Positions 35,851-46,503 of a stretch of 64,000 nucleotides of DNA are shown here, piece by piece. Position 1 is the stretch's first letter; the number at the start of each line of letters is the position of its first letter. The position numbers were made by a program, and so were the translations under genes. The DNA lies in the NCBI GenBank assembly GCA_041538185.1, contig JBGORM010000001.1, positions 434,001 to 498,000 of the forward strand. Direction: 5' to 3'. The DNA is from Melioribacteraceae bacterium 4301-Me. Its GTDB lineage: Bacteria; Bacteroidota; Ignavibacteria; Ignavibacteriales; Melioribacteraceae. The notes beneath the pieces were generated by a model. The model saw only the letters and a list, made by a program, of their open reading frames with translations, had not been told where the DNA came from and ran no database searches.

Positions 35851-38220
35851 TCATTTATTATTCTTTTGAGTGTAGTATTTTATTTTATCAATAAATTCTT
35901 TACTATCAATTGGTTTAGGTATATAATCTGTTGCGCCTACCTCAAGGCATTTTTCGCGGTCGCCTTTCATTGCGAAAGCAGTTAATGCAATGATAGGCAC
36001 ATCTTTATAATTTGGCAGCATACGAATTTTTTCAGTAGCTTCAAATCCATTCATAATTGGCATTTGCATATCCATTAGTATTAAATCAAATTGGTCCTTC
36101 TTTGCCATTTCCAATGCAGCTTCTCCATTTTCTACAACAACAACATTTTCGAAATTATTTTTCTTTAGTAAACGGGTAACAATAATTTGCGAATGTTTAT
36201 AATCTTCTGCTAACAAAATTTTTATTACATTTTCTTTTTTCAGTACTTCTTCAACCGGAGGGGGGAGTTCATAACGATTAATCATTGCATTAATTATATC
36301 GGCAAGATCCTCAATGTTTGTTGATTTTTTTTCAAGCAGTTCATCAAAAAGTCCTTCTATTTTTTCTAAGTCTTCCTTGTAATTTTCTTTCCCCGTATAG
36401 ATTATTATAGGAAGATTTGTAAACTTTTTTTCGGATTTAATCATTTTGATTAATTCAAAGCCGTTTGGCGTAGGCATATCTAAGTCAACTATGGCAAGGT
36501 CAATGTTCTTATCTTTAATTAAGTCCATAACATTTGCAGAAACGCTTTCAGCAATTGCATTATACCCGACAGATTCAATTGCTTGTTTTATTAAATTTAA
36601 TGTGGGTATATCATCATCAACGCAGAGAACGTTCGAATCTTTTTTCAGCTTATAACTTTGCAGTACCTCGACCAAAAAATTATAATTAATTGGTTTTACG
36701 AAGTATTCTACGGCACCCATCAAAAAGGCTTTTTGTTCTTCTGGCTCGATTGAACAAACAATTACAGGCGTATTTTTAGTGTTTGGATTGTTATGAATTG
36801 TTTTTAATAGTTCAAGACCGTTGATGTGAGGCAATTCAATATCTAATATTACTGCCAAATAATTTTCTTTGTTTATTAAATTTTTTATTTGCTCTTCATT
36901 GCTTACAATAGTGGGTTCGTAACCCCATTTATTCAAGTAATTGCTAAGCAATTTGGACGTTGCGTAATCATCCTCTATAACTAAAATTTTATTTTTAGTT
37001 TCGGACTTAGATAATTGAGTTATCTGATTTTTAATTTCGTCCATAACATCCCCGCTTTTAGTGAGCGTTATATTAAATGAAATGCCCGAGTTTTCTGTAA
37101 GATTAACAGATATGGTGCCTCCGAGAAGTTCAATGTATTTTTTAACAAGAGTTAATGATAAACCCGTGAGCGTGGTAGTTTTTATTTCATTGATGTCTTG
37201 AAGGGAATAAGGCTCAAAAAATTTTGCAAGTTTATCTTTGCTTAGACCTTTACTCGTATCTGTAATAGTAATGTTGAACTTTGTATCGGAGGCTTTTGAT
37301 GCTTTGATTTTAATTTCTCCGCGGGCGGTTAATGCAATATTTACCTGAAGAAGATTAATAAGAATGTATCTTAGTTTTTGCTCGTCGATTGGGAATTTTT
37401 GCTGAAGCTCTTTAGAAATATCAACTACTAAATTTATGTTTGGATTTGTTAGTTTACTTTTAAATACAGTCGTGATATCGTTTATAACCGTAGAGAGACT
37501 AACGTTATTGATATTTATAGGGATGTTACCTTGGTCTATTTTGGCTAATTCAATAAGGTCATTTAATGTTATAAGTAAATTTTGGGATAATCGTTTTATT
37601 GTGCTTAACTGTTCGAACAAAGGCGTGTTTATGTTTTTTTCTGATAAAATAGTAGAATGAGATATGACTTGATTTGCTATATTTTTTAATTCTTGAGATG
37701 AATCAATAATTATTTTATTTATTGGCAATCTTGAAAAGCCTATTTCACCTCCTCTGGATGAAATCCACAGATTTAACAGACCTTGGATGAGCTTGATAAT
37801 TTTCTCTAGAGATTCTTTATCATCTCTTGAAAATGGTGTTTTTTTTGCAATTTTTAGCAATGCTTGTTTCTTTAAATTAAGTGGGAATTTAATACAGTTT
37901 TCATATACAAGAAATTCTGATACCTGTATCTCGCAATTTGGATTAGAATGAATAGTATATTCAGAATTGTCTTTTAACAGTTGACAGCTCGAACAGCTGA
38001 AAGAAGAACCTTTTAAATAATTTTTTTTAGTGCCAACAGAACGACCTAGTACAAGCAAATTACTATTGCCTGTAACTTCGAATAAAGCTACAGTTTGAAG
38101 TTCTAATTCAGAGGCTAAATAGTTACAAATCTCCTCAGGAAATGAATCCAATCCTTTAATTGCGGAATCACTTAATCTATCTATTTCTTCTAAAATACTA
38201 AGCTTTGTTTTTGTTATCAT
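35851..38220 (-). CDS. Hybrid sensor with three receiver domains, pseudokinase-like core
   Basis: A 789-residue cytoplasmic protein. A GAF-like sensory region (about 1-155) carries CSSC and two further cysteines (C96, C109). A HisKA-like region reads SQELKN (175-180) where SHELRT is expected, so the phosphoacceptor histidine is Q176. The HATPase region (about 270-395) is also eroded: INLLQVNIAL for the N box and DTSKGL for the DxGxG loop. Three receiver domains follow, with acceptor aspartates in VILDIELP, AIVDLDMP and LILMDMQMP. It probably does not autophosphorylate and may act as a phosphate sink, relay or scaffold. There is no membrane segment or DNA-binding domain. Confidence 0.85.
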   Translation of the reverse strand: MITKTKLSILEEIDRLSDSAIKGLDSFPEEICNYLASELELQTVALFEVTGNSNLLVLGRSVGTKKNYLKGSSFSCSSCQLLKDNSEYTIHSNPNCEIQVSEFLVYENCIKFPLNLKKQALLKIAKKTPFSRDDKESLEKIIKLIQGLLNLWISSRGGEIGFSRLPINKIIIDSSQELKNIANQVISHSTILSEKNINTPLFEQLSTIKRLSQNLLITLNDLIELAKIDQGNIPININNVSLSTVINDITTVFKSKLTNPNINLVVDISKELQQKFPIDEQKLRYILINLLQVNIALTARGEIKIKASKASDTKFNITITDTSKGLSKDKLAKFFEPYSLQDINEIKTTTLTGLSLTLVKKYIELLGGTISVNLTENSGISFNITLTKSGDVMDEIKNQITQLSKSETKNKILVIEDDYATSKLLSNYLNKWGYEPTIVSNEEQIKNLINKENYLAVILDIELPHINGLELLKTIHNNPNTKNTPVIVCSIEPEEQKAFLMGAVEYFVKPINYNFLVEVLQSYKLKKDSNVLCVDDDIPTLNLIKQAIESVGYNAIAESVSANVMDLIKDKNIDLAIVDLDMPTPNGFELIKMIKSEKKFTNLPIIIYTGKENYKEDLEKIEGLFDELLEKKSTNIEDLADIINAMINRYELPPPVEEVLKKENVIKILLAEDYKHSQIIVTRLLKKNNFENVVVVENGEAALEMAKKDQFDLILMDMQMPIMNGFEATEKIRMLPNYKDVPIIALTAFAMKGDREKCLEVGATDYIPKPIDSKEFIDKIKYYTQKNNK

Positions 38221-38312
38221 TAACTAAGTTAGTTTTGGATAATTAAATTTCGTTGTTAAGTTAAAATAAAGAAATAATCAAAGTTTTGAAACCATTTTAA
38301 ATTTATTAGATG

Positions 38313-40466
38313 CTATAAATTATCCAAAAAGTAATTGGTAATTTTATTATAAAGATGAACAGCATCTGGTCCAGTTACTCCATGAGGCTGGCCAGGATAT
38401 GGAAAATAGTCTAATGGTATATTTAAATCAGCGCATTTTTTAGCGAATTCTAAGGTATGCTGCCAAACTACTGTAGAATCGGACGTACCGTGCACAAGCA
38501 GTAATTTCCCTTTTAAGTTTTGTACATAATTAAGCAAAGAGCTCTCTTTATATCCTTCAGGATTCTGCTGCGGGGTATCCATATATCTTTCTGTGTACAT
38601 AACTTCATAATATTTCCAATCAATAACTGCACCGCCGCCAACACCAACCTTAAATGTATTGTTAGTTCTCAACATTAATGAAGTTGCCATAAATCCTCCG
38701 AAGCTCCATCCAAATACACCGAACTTAGTCGTATCTATATAAGGCAATGTTTTTAAATATGCTATACCAGTCATCTGATCTTTTACTTCAATGGTACCTA
38801 ATCTTCTGAAAGTTGCTTGTTCAAAAGCTAAACCCCTGTTAGATGAGCCTCGATTATCGAGAGTAAAAATTACGTAGCCATGTTCTGCCATCTGCTGGAA
38901 CCATAATGAATATCTACCATATCCCCAGCTGTCCGTTACTAATTGTGCATGAGGTCCACCATAAACGTAAACAATTACCGGGTATTTCTTAGTCGAATCA
39001 AAATCAACTGGGTAAATCATTCTGCAGTATAATTCAGTTCCTTCGTCATTTTTTATTTTAAATATTCTTATTCTTCCAAGTTTGTAATCTTTTAGCGGGT
39101 TTTCTGATGTTAGTAAATTTCTAAGAGTGTTACCACTTTCGTCTATTATGTTAATAACCCTAGGTGTGTGAATATTATTAAAATTATCAATAAAATATTT
39201 TCCATTATAACTGACTGAGACGCTATGGATTCCTTCTTCTTTTGTTAAATTTATTTTTTGACCATTTATTAAATTGATTCTGTAAAAATGTCTTTCGATT
39301 GGGCTAATTTCAGTAGAATAGTAGTAAACATAGTTGCCAGTGCTGTCGTAACCCTCGAAGTCTAACACTTCCCAATTACCTGAGGTAACTTGTTTTATTA
39401 AAGTGCCATTAATATCATATAAATAAAGATGATTATATCCATCTCTTCTAGATATCCAAATAAATTCGCTTGGGTGATTAGGTCTGAAATATAATGGGTT
39501 TAGCGGTTCTACATATTTATCATTTTTTTCTTCAAACAGAATTTGAATAGGTTCTCCGGAAGAAATGTCATACTTTTTTAACTGTAAATGATTTTGGTCT
39601 CGGTTCAAATGTGCTACAAAAATATATTTTTCATCTGGACTCCAAGTAACGCAAGTTAAATATTGATCAAGAGGTTCACCAGTTTTTAGCCATGTAGTCT
39701 CGTTTGTTTTAATGTTGTAGATGCCTATAGTTACATGGTGACTTGCTTGACCTGCCATTGGGTACTTAATATTATGTAATTTAGCGGGAGTTGAACTGAT
39801 ATCAACTATTGGATAGTTTGTTACCATAGTTTGGTCCATGCGGTAATAAGCAACATAATTACTATTAGGTGACCAAAAGATACCAGAATTTATTCCAAAT
39901 TCGTTCCTATGCACAGCTTGACCATTTACAATATCGCTTATAGTATCATGGCTAATTTGAACAGTATTTTTTTCTGAAAGAGCAACAAAAAGATTATTGC
40001 CTTTTGTGAATGCAATAAATTTTTTGTTTGGAGATAAAGATATATCGCCTGTATTCTCATCAACTTGGTTGATTAGACGCATTTTTTTTAGTGGAACGTT
40101 GTAACTGAAAAGTTTATTATTTGTAAAGAATGTAAAATTTTCAGAGTTGACCCAATTAATGAGCGGAAAGTTGCTTAAATTTTTTATACCGTAATTCTGT
40201 AGTTGTGTTAGCAGTTCGCTTAATCTTATTAAAGTATCAACTTTGGTATTATATAAAGAACCCACGACCAAAGCCTGGTCAGCGTCGTTTGTAATGAAAT
40301 AAAAATTTTCTGTGTTGGCTATCCAGTTTAATTGCTTAAGATTTTGAGGAGCTAACGAAGAATAGGAATTTATTACAACATCTTCTGTGGTTAATAATTT
40401 ATTTTGAGCATTTACATAACAAAAAGAAAGTAAACTAATTAAAAAGAAAAAAAATTTTGCTTTCAT
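38313..40466 (-). CDS. S9 family dipeptidyl peptidase (DPP IV type)
   Basis: A 717-residue exported serine peptidase. Signal peptide 1-20 (FCYVNAQ). The N-terminal half is a DPP IV beta-propeller (about 60-470). The alpha/beta-hydrolase domain has the triad S588 (GWSFGGF), D663 (HGTSDSTVV) and H695 (GQPHGV). SSNRGLAFE is the expected catalytic-domain motif. The family removes dipeptides, often Xaa-Pro, from peptide N-termini in the periplasm. It probably supports growth on proteins. The neighbouring genes give no more specific hint. Confidence 0.92.
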   Translation of the reverse strand: MKAKFFFFLISLLSFCYVNAQNKLLTTEDVVINSYSSLAPQNLKQLNWIANTENFYFITNDADQALVVGSLYNTKVDTLIRLSELLTQLQNYGIKNLSNFPLINWVNSENFTFFTNNKLFSYNVPLKKMRLINQVDENTGDISLSPNKKFIAFTKGNNLFVALSEKNTVQISHDTISDIVNGQAVHRNEFGINSGIFWSPNSNYVAYYRMDQTMVTNYPIVDISSTPAKLHNIKYPMAGQASHHVTIGIYNIKTNETTWLKTGEPLDQYLTCVTWSPDEKYIFVAHLNRDQNHLQLKKYDISSGEPIQILFEEKNDKYVEPLNPLYFRPNHPSEFIWISRRDGYNHLYLYDINGTLIKQVTSGNWEVLDFEGYDSTGNYVYYYSTEISPIERHFYRINLINGQKINLTKEEGIHSVSVSYNGKYFIDNFNNIHTPRVINIIDESGNTLRNLLTSENPLKDYKLGRIRIFKIKNDEGTELYCRMIYPVDFDSTKKYPVIVYVYGGPHAQLVTDSWGYGRYSLWFQQMAEHGYVIFTLDNRGSSNRGLAFEQATFRRLGTIEVKDQMTGIAYLKTLPYIDTTKFGVFGWSFGGFMATSLMLRTNNTFKVGVGGGAVIDWKYYEVMYTERYMDTPQQNPEGYKESSLLNYVQNLKGKLLLVHGTSDSTVVWQHTLEFAKKCADLNIPLDYFPYPGQPHGVTGPDAVHLYNKITNYFLDNL

Positions 40467-40638
40467 ACTACCGCCTTTTTATTTAAGAGAAAAATTTTTA
40501 TAAAGGAATATATTCATTGTCTATTTTTTATTGAATAAGAATATTATTACAAAATCAAATATAAGATATTTACTCACTCAGGCGGTTCGACTTATAAGAA
40601 AAATAAAGATATAAAGCCCTTACCACTTCAATTAGTTC

Positions 40639-41271
40639 TTATTTTTTTTCTTTTTTATCGATAGGTAAGACCCTCTTTTCTAATATATTATCAATTAAGT
40701 TATATTCTTTCGCCTCTGCCGAAGTCATAAAAAAATCTCTGTCACAATCTTTCGTAATTTGTTCAAGGGATTTCCCAGTATGTTTAACAAGAATGTTGTA
40801 GATAGTGTCACGAGTTTTTATCATTTCCTTTGCATGAATTTCTATATCGGTTGTTTGTCCCTGTAGGCCACCAACCCAAGGCTGGTGAATCATTATTTTG
40901 GAATGAGGCAAAGCTGATCTCTTTCCTGGTTCGCCCCCAGCTAATAGTATGGCACCCATACTCGCAGCTAACCCAACACAAATTGTTGCTACTTTTGATT
41001 TAATGTATTGCATTGTATCGTATATGGCAAGTCCTGCTGATACACTTCCGCCTGGGGAATTTATGTATAAGTTAATATCTTTTTCAGGGTCTTCTGCTTC
41101 AAGAAATAAAAGTTGTGCTATTACAATACTTGCAACGTGATCATCAATAGCTTCTCCTAAAAATATAATTCTTTCTCTTAACAGACGGGAAAAAATGTCC
41201 ATACCTCTCTCACCACGCCCAGTCTGTTCAATGACATAAGGTACAAGCTGATTATAAATTTGATTGTTCAT
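40639..41271 (-). CDS. clpP: ATP-dependent Clp protease proteolytic subunit
   Basis: A 210-residue serine protease subunit that forms the two-ring ClpP barrel. The catalytic triad is S104 (GLAASMGA), H129 ([10 protein letters not shown]) and D179 (DRDFFMT). [10 protein letters not shown] is the oxyanion-region motif. It lies 16 bp downstream of tig, the usual tig-clpP order. clpX does not follow; an S9 peptidase gene lies downstream instead. Confidence 0.96.
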   Translation of the reverse strand: MNNQIYNQLVPYVIEQTGRGERGMDIFSRLLRERIIFLGEAIDDHVASIVIAQLLFLEAEDPEKDINLYINSPGGSVSAGLAIYDTMQYIKSKVATICVGLAASMGAILLAGGEPGKRSALPHSKIMIHQPWVGGLQGQTTDIEIHAKEMIKTRDTIYNILVKHTGKSLEQITKDCDRDFFMTSAEAKEYNLIDNILEKRVLPIDKKEKK

Positions 41272-41287
41272 TTGATTCGCCCTTTTC

Positions 41288-42580
41288 TTAGTTTTTGTGT
41301 TCAGGATTTACTTCTTTAACTTTATTGTTTTCAATAAGAAACTTAATGGCTTTTTCCTCTCTTAAAGAATTTAGTCTATCTGAATTTTTGTAATAATTAA
41401 CTAGCTTTGCAACAGAAATGCCGGTAGCTTCGGATTCCTTTTTTGCTATTTCTTCAATATCAGTATCGTCTACTTTTATGTTTTCTTTCTCACATAGATT
41501 TTCTAATATAATTTGCCATTTGGCGTTCCATACAGCTCTTGGTTTATAATATTCCTCAACTGCTTTTTCATCAAAGTTTTTAAGATTATTTTTTTTAGAG
41601 GAATAATGTGACTTTTCCTGTTGAACAAAATTTTCTAAGATTGTATTTACATAACCTTGCGGAGGCTCAAAATCATTATTTTTCACGATGGCGTTTAATA
41701 GATTATTGAGATAAATATCTTCAGATTGTTTTTTGTAATAAGCTTCAATATCTTCTTTAACTTGTTGCCTTAGTTCTTCAATATTGTTTGCCTTGTTCTT
41801 AGAGATTTTTTTAACTAACTCATCTGTTAAGTCAGGATAAATAATTTTTTCAATCTTTAGGATTCTTGCCGTGTATCTATAAGTTACAGTATGTTTTTCA
41901 TCTCCATGGTAATGTTCATCAACGAATTCAAAATTAAAATTTTCCCCGACCCTCTTATTTTTTGCATTGTTTATTATTTGTGGATTAACATTTTCGTCGC
42001 TGAGGTTAATAACTAAATTTTCACCCTTTGGTTCTTTAATTGGTTCGTTACTTTCATTATTTTCATTTATCCGCTGTAGATTAACAGTAATTTTGTAGTT
42101 AGCTCCATCAACAACTTCAGCATCCTCAAATTTCAAGTATGGTTTTATAAGATAGTCGATTTCTTTATCAATCTCATTTTCGCTAATCTTAAAGATTGGT
42201 TTTTCTATTGTAAGTCCTTTGTAATCTTTTAGTTCAATTTTAGGGAGGATTTCATACTGCACTTTAAATGATAATTTTGAATCAATAATAAAATTGATAT
42301 CAGTTAGTTTTGGAGTGTTGATTGGCTTTAGTTTCTCTTTATCAACTATATCCCAAAATTTTTTAGTTGCAATTTTTTCGCTTGCTTGATATTCGATTGC
42401 ATCGCGGTATAGCTTTTTCAATAGCTCAATAGGAACTTTGCCTTTACGAAATCCAGGTAGAGAAATTTTTTTTCTTTCTTCGTTGTATGCATTAGCTATT
42501 TCTTGAGAGATTTCATCATAGTTCAATGTAACCTCTACCTCTTGTAAGGAATTTGAAATATTATTTATTTTTACTTCCAA
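41288..42580 (-). CDS. tig: Trigger factor
   Basis: A 430-residue ribosome-bound chaperone. The N-terminal ribosome-binding domain (about 1-125) has the signature [16 protein letters not shown]. The middle FKBP-type domain (about 150-245) is diverged, so its prolyl isomerase activity is uncertain. The C-terminal helical cradle (about 260-425) is lysine/glutamate-rich. It lies upstream of clpP and 34 bp downstream of a tRNA-Leu gene in the same direction. Confidence 0.93.
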   Translation of the reverse strand: MEVKINNISNSLQEVEVTLNYDEISQEIANAYNEERKKISLPGFRKGKVPIELLKKLYRDAIEYQASEKIATKKFWDIVDKEKLKPINTPKLTDINFIIDSKLSFKVQYEILPKIELKDYKGLTIEKPIFKISENEIDKEIDYLIKPYLKFEDAEVVDGANYKITVNLQRINENNESNEPIKEPKGENLVINLSDENVNPQIINNAKNKRVGENFNFEFVDEHYHGDEKHTVTYRYTARILKIEKIIYPDLTDELVKKISKNKANNIEELRQQVKEDIEAYYKKQSEDIYLNNLLNAIVKNNDFEPPQGYVNTILENFVQQEKSHYSSKKNNLKNFDEKAVEEYYKPRAVWNAKWQIILENLCEKENIKVDDTDIEEIAKKESEATGISVAKLVNYYKNSDRLNSLREEKAIKFLIENNKVKEVNPEHKN

Positions 42581-42613
42581 TTAGTCCTCTACATTAAATG
42601 TGAAAAAATTTTT

Positions 42614-42697
<84 letters not shown>

Positions 42698-43314
42698 AAG
42701 ACTTGCAAAATTAGTTTAAATTGCATGCAAAATCAAGAAATTGCCGTGCAAAGCCGATTTTCACAATTTCTACGTAAAATGATTTTGAAAATTAAATTAA
42801 ATTTGGGATACTATAAAACTTTTATGAATTTTTTCTGCTAAACTTTGAATTAATTTTGATACTAAAAAAGATATGTTTTTCTTCATTTCCTGAAAATTTT
42901 TCATAACAAATAAGAATGAGTATCATCCGGAACAATATATATGAAAATTCTAAAATATAGTTTTTCATATTTACTAAAGTCTGTCTCACTCGCGTTCTAT
43001 GAATATTGTTGTGAATTTGGGGTGCAACTTTTGCGCAATAAAGCAATCTATAAATCTTTAATTGAACATTTGTTTAGATTGTACGTAAGTGTAGTTAGTT
43101 ATATGAATAAAGTAATGAATTTTTCCAGTTTTAGTAAGTTGCCAAATATGCTAACTATTTTATATGAATTAAGGAGTACTCATAATTCAATAAGCAATAA
43201 ATAAAAAATATTATTAGACGAATGTAATTTCTATTTAGCAAGATAGTTGTTTTTTATATTTTTATTTATTAAAAAAAACGATAAATCTATTTTAAATTCT
43301 TCAACGATTCATAG
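42698..43314. other. 617-bp AT-rich divergent intergenic region
   Basis: This gap lies between the minus-strand tRNA-Leu/tig/clpP block and the plus-strand kinase gene, so it should hold promoters for both. An open frame of 87 codons (42941-43204) has no recognisable family and no ribosome binding site. I see no palindrome or repeat-family member. Confidence 0.5.
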
Positions 43315-45222
43315 ATGGAAAATATAATAGGAAAAACAATTGATAATTATAGAATAACATCTGTTCTTGGCAGGGGCGGAATGGGGATTGTCTATAAAGC
43401 TTACGATACAAAACTTGACCGCTACGTTGCAATTAAGTTATTGAACCCCTCAGTTTACAGTAAACAAGGATTTGTAGAGAGATTTAAAAGAGAAGCAAAA
43501 AACCAAGCTAAGCTTTCACACCCTAACATAGTAACAGTTTATGGATTTATTGAATATTCAGACCTTTTAGGGATTGTAATGGAATATGTTGAAGGTGAAA
43601 GTTTAGAAAAGGTAATTCAAAGACAGGGCAGATTTCATTTATATGATGTAATATACATTCTTCGACAAGTATTACTTGGTTTAGGATATGCTCATTCAAA
43701 GGGATTTGTCCATAGAGATATAAAACCTTCTAATATCATCTTAAACAAGGAAGGCATTACTAAGATTATGGATTTTGGTATTTCAAAATCACTCTTTGAT
43801 AAGGATGTAACTCAACCCGGCTCCAAAATTGGTACTATATATTATATGAGTCCAGAGCAAATAAAGGGGACTGACGTTACAAACAGAAGCGATATATACT
43901 CTATAGGCTGCACTGTTTATGAAATGCTGATAGGTGAGCCGCCATTTAATTACGATAATGAATTTGAACTTATGGAAGCTCATCTTAAGAAGAAAGCCCC
44001 CCGTATTTCTGACAAGCTGACTAACATTCCAGAAACTTTAGACCACATATTGCAAAGAATGATGGAAAAAAATCCCTTAGACCGTTATGGCTCATGTGAA
44101 GAAGTTTTTAATGATCTAGCGGAACTTGAAAAATTAGTAACTGAGCTTACAAATAGTTATTTTCAACAGCGTAAACCAATAACCCCAAAATCGAAAGTTT
44201 TATCTACTGCTGCGTTTGTACTTATTATTTTTGGTTTATTAGCTCTTTCTTGGTTTGTATATAATCAAGTGAACACCCTGTTAAAAAGCAATAAGTTAGA
44301 TGAATTTAAAAAGTATAACATACAAAGCTTGTTCAGCTCAAGCGAAGATTCTGAAGAACTTCCAAAAGTTGAAAAGCTGAATAGTAACATCAAAGAGAAC
44401 TTAAATGCTGTTATTTTTTTGGATTCAAAAAATGGATTTGTACTGGGCGATTCTGGTACTGTTGCGGCTACAAAAGATAGTGGTAAAACATGGCTACCAA
44501 TTGAACTAGGTACTAAAAGAACATTTCATGATGCATATTTCTTCCAAAACGGTAAATCCTTTATAATTGGTGACTCTGCAACATTAATTTATAGTCGTGA
44601 TTTTCTAAAATCCTTTCAAACTCTTTCTGTAAATGCTGCTGCTAATTATTCTTTTTTCCGAATAAAATTTATTGATAAAAATGTAGGATTTATATGTGGC
44701 GACAAAGGGCTAATTTTGAGAACTGAAGATGGCGGATTCAATTGGTATAAAGTTGAGACAAATTCAAAAGATTTGTTATTTGATATTGGTTTTGCAGATA
44801 AAAGTACAGGTTTTGCTATTGGTTGGAATGGCGAGATATTAAAGTCAAACGATAGAGGTAATACTTGGACTTCAATTGAAAAAGTTACTGATGATTATCT
44901 TAAGTCAATAGATTTTAATAAAAATGGGTATGGATTAATTGTTGGCGGAGGAGGTACAATAATAAGAACGAAAGATTACGGTAATAGCTGGGAAAAAAAT
45001 AAAATCGATATTGACGGAGGCTTGCAAAAAGTACAATATATAAGCGATGATAATGTTTTGGCGCTCGGCGTCAAAGGAATGTTGTTGTTTTCAAATTCGA
45101 AAGGAGAGACCTGGCAAAAGGTAAACACAGGTGTTTTTTCAAAATTAAATAGTATGACAGTAAATCCATCAGGTCATGTTTTTATCGTAGGCACAGGTGG
45201 GACAATTCTTAAATTTTTATAA
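43315..45222 (+). CDS. Ser/Thr protein kinase with extracytoplasmic Ycf48-like propeller
   Basis: A 635-residue membrane kinase. The kinase domain (about 10-275) is complete: glycine loop LGRGGMGIVYKAY, lysine K41 (AIKLL), HRDIKPSN with D135 and IMDFG with D153. One membrane helix (about 299-320) follows. The outer part (about 350-635) has repeated units such as GFICGDKGLILRTEDGGFNW and GYGLIVGGGGTIIRTKDYG, the pattern of Ycf48/BNR propellers. The outer propeller could sense a surface ligand and control the inner kinase. murA starts 15 bp downstream, so cell-wall synthesis may be the regulated process. The kinase call is firm; its targets are inferred. Confidence 0.9.
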   Translation: MENIIGKTIDNYRITSVLGRGGMGIVYKAYDTKLDRYVAIKLLNPSVYSKQGFVERFKREAKNQAKLSHPNIVTVYGFIEYSDLLGIVMEYVEGESLEKVIQRQGRFHLYDVIYILRQVLLGLGYAHSKGFVHRDIKPSNIILNKEGITKIMDFGISKSLFDKDVTQPGSKIGTIYYMSPEQIKGTDVTNRSDIYSIGCTVYEMLIGEPPFNYDNEFELMEAHLKKKAPRISDKLTNIPETLDHILQRMMEKNPLDRYGSCEEVFNDLAELEKLVTELTNSYFQQRKPITPKSKVLSTAAFVLIIFGLLALSWFVYNQVNTLLKSNKLDEFKKYNIQSLFSSSEDSEELPKVEKLNSNIKENLNAVIFLDSKNGFVLGDSGTVAATKDSGKTWLPIELGTKRTFHDAYFFQNGKSFIIGDSATLIYSRDFLKSFQTLSVNAAANYSFFRIKFIDKNVGFICGDKGLILRTEDGGFNWYKVETNSKDLLFDIGFADKSTGFAIGWNGEILKSNDRGNTWTSIEKVTDDYLKSIDFNKNGYGLIVGGGGTIIRTKDYGNSWEKNKIDIDGGLQKVQYISDDNVLALGVKGMLLFSNSKGETWQKVNTGVFSKLNSMTVNPSGHVFIVGTGGTILKFL

Positions 45223-45237
45223 TTTCTTAATAACAAT

Positions 45238-46503
45238 ATGGATAAATTCGTAATTCATGGCGGTAAAAAATTAACTGGTACAGTTAAAATAAGTGGGGCA
45301 AAAAACTCTGTCTTAGCTTTAATGCCAGCTTGTTTGTTGAATTCCGGGAAAAATATAATATACAACACACCTGAGGTTAATGATGTTTATACAATGATTA
45401 AACTCCTGAATTTTTTGGGGGTTGAGTCTGACTTTTCCAATAGTAAATTACTCTTGGATACATCACAAATTAAATCTCAAATTGCCCCTTATGAGCATGT
45501 TAAAAAAATGAGAGCTTCTATTTATGTTTTAGGACCTTTATTGTCACGATTTGGTTATGCTAAGGTTTCGATGCCTGGAGGATGTGCGTGGGGCCCACGT
45601 CCAGTTAACTTACACTTGGAAGCAATGAAAAAACTTGGTGCTGATATTAAGCTTGAAGAAGGCTATATAATTGCTAAATCACACAAATTAACTGGTAATA
45701 AAATACATTTTGATATATCATCAGTAGGAGCAACCGGTAATGCATTAATGGCTGCGGTTTTGGCAAAGGGTACAACAGTTATTACAAATGCTGCAATTGA
45801 ACCCGAAATTACTTTGTTAGCTGAGTCATTAAAGAAAATGGGAGCAAGAATTAGCGGCATCGGAAGTTCAATACTAGAAATTGAAGGCGTAGAAGAATTA
45901 AGACCTGCTGAATTTGAGAACATATCGGATAGAATTGAAGCGGGTACTATGCTTGTTGCAGGTGCTATCACACATAGTAAAATCGCTATAGATTATAATT
46001 TCTCACACCATATTGAAATTATTATTGACAAACTTAAAGAAAGTGGAGCTAATTTATTAATTAACAATGGAATAATTGAATTAGATGCTACAAATTCTAT
46101 GATTAATAGTGTTGATGTTACAACTGCAGTATACCCTGGTTTTCCTACTGATATGCAAGCTCAATGGATCGCTTATATGTCACTATCAAATGGCACAGCA
46201 ACTGTTGTTGATAACATTTATTATGACAGATTTACACACGTACCTGAATTAATTAGATTAGGAGCAGATATTGAAATGCATAATAATAGTGCGATAGTAA
46301 AAGGTGTAAAAAAATTAAAGGGAGCAAAGGTAATGTCCACAGACTTACGAGCTAGTGCTTCTTTGGTTTTAGCTGGTTTGGCTGCAGAAGGTGAAACTGA
46401 GATATTGAGAGTTTATCACATCGATAGAGGTTATCAGAAAATAGAAGAAAAATTAAGAGCTCTTGGCGCTGATATTATACGAGTTTCTACCAAAGAGTAT
46501 TAA
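45238..46503 (+). CDS. murA: UDP-N-acetylglucosamine 1-carboxyvinyltransferase
   Basis: A 421-residue EPSP-synthase-fold enzyme that adds enolpyruvate to UDP-GlcNAc, the first committed step of peptidoglycan synthesis. Visible are GAKNSVLALMPA with K22 and N23, the active-site loop PGGCAWGPRPVNLHL with C116 (the fosfomycin target residue is present, not aspartate) and FPTDMQAQW. It lies 15 bp after the kinase gene, and its stop overlaps the next start by one base (TAATG). Confidence 0.96.
   Translation: MDKFVIHGGKKLTGTVKISGAKNSVLALMPACLLNSGKNIIYNTPEVNDVYTMIKLLNFLGVESDFSNSKLLLDTSQIKSQIAPYEHVKKMRASIYVLGPLLSRFGYAKVSMPGGCAWGPRPVNLHLEAMKKLGADIKLEEGYIIAKSHKLTGNKIHFDISSVGATGNALMAAVLAKGTTVITNAAIEPEITLLAESLKKMGARISGIGSSILEIEGVEELRPAEFENISDRIEAGTMLVAGAITHSKIAIDYNFSHHIEIIIDKLKESGANLLINNGIIELDATNSMINSVDVTTAVYPGFPTDMQAQWIAYMSLSNGTATVVDNIYYDRFTHVPELIRLGADIEMHNNSAIVKGVKKLKGAKVMSTDLRASASLVLAGLAAEGETEILRVYHIDRGYQKIEEKLRALGADIIRVSTKEY

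Noticed and set aside
42941..43204. 87-codon plus-strand open frame before the kinase gene
   Set aside because: No ribosome binding site, no recognisable family and an AT-rich composition expected for intergenic DNA; not called as a gene.
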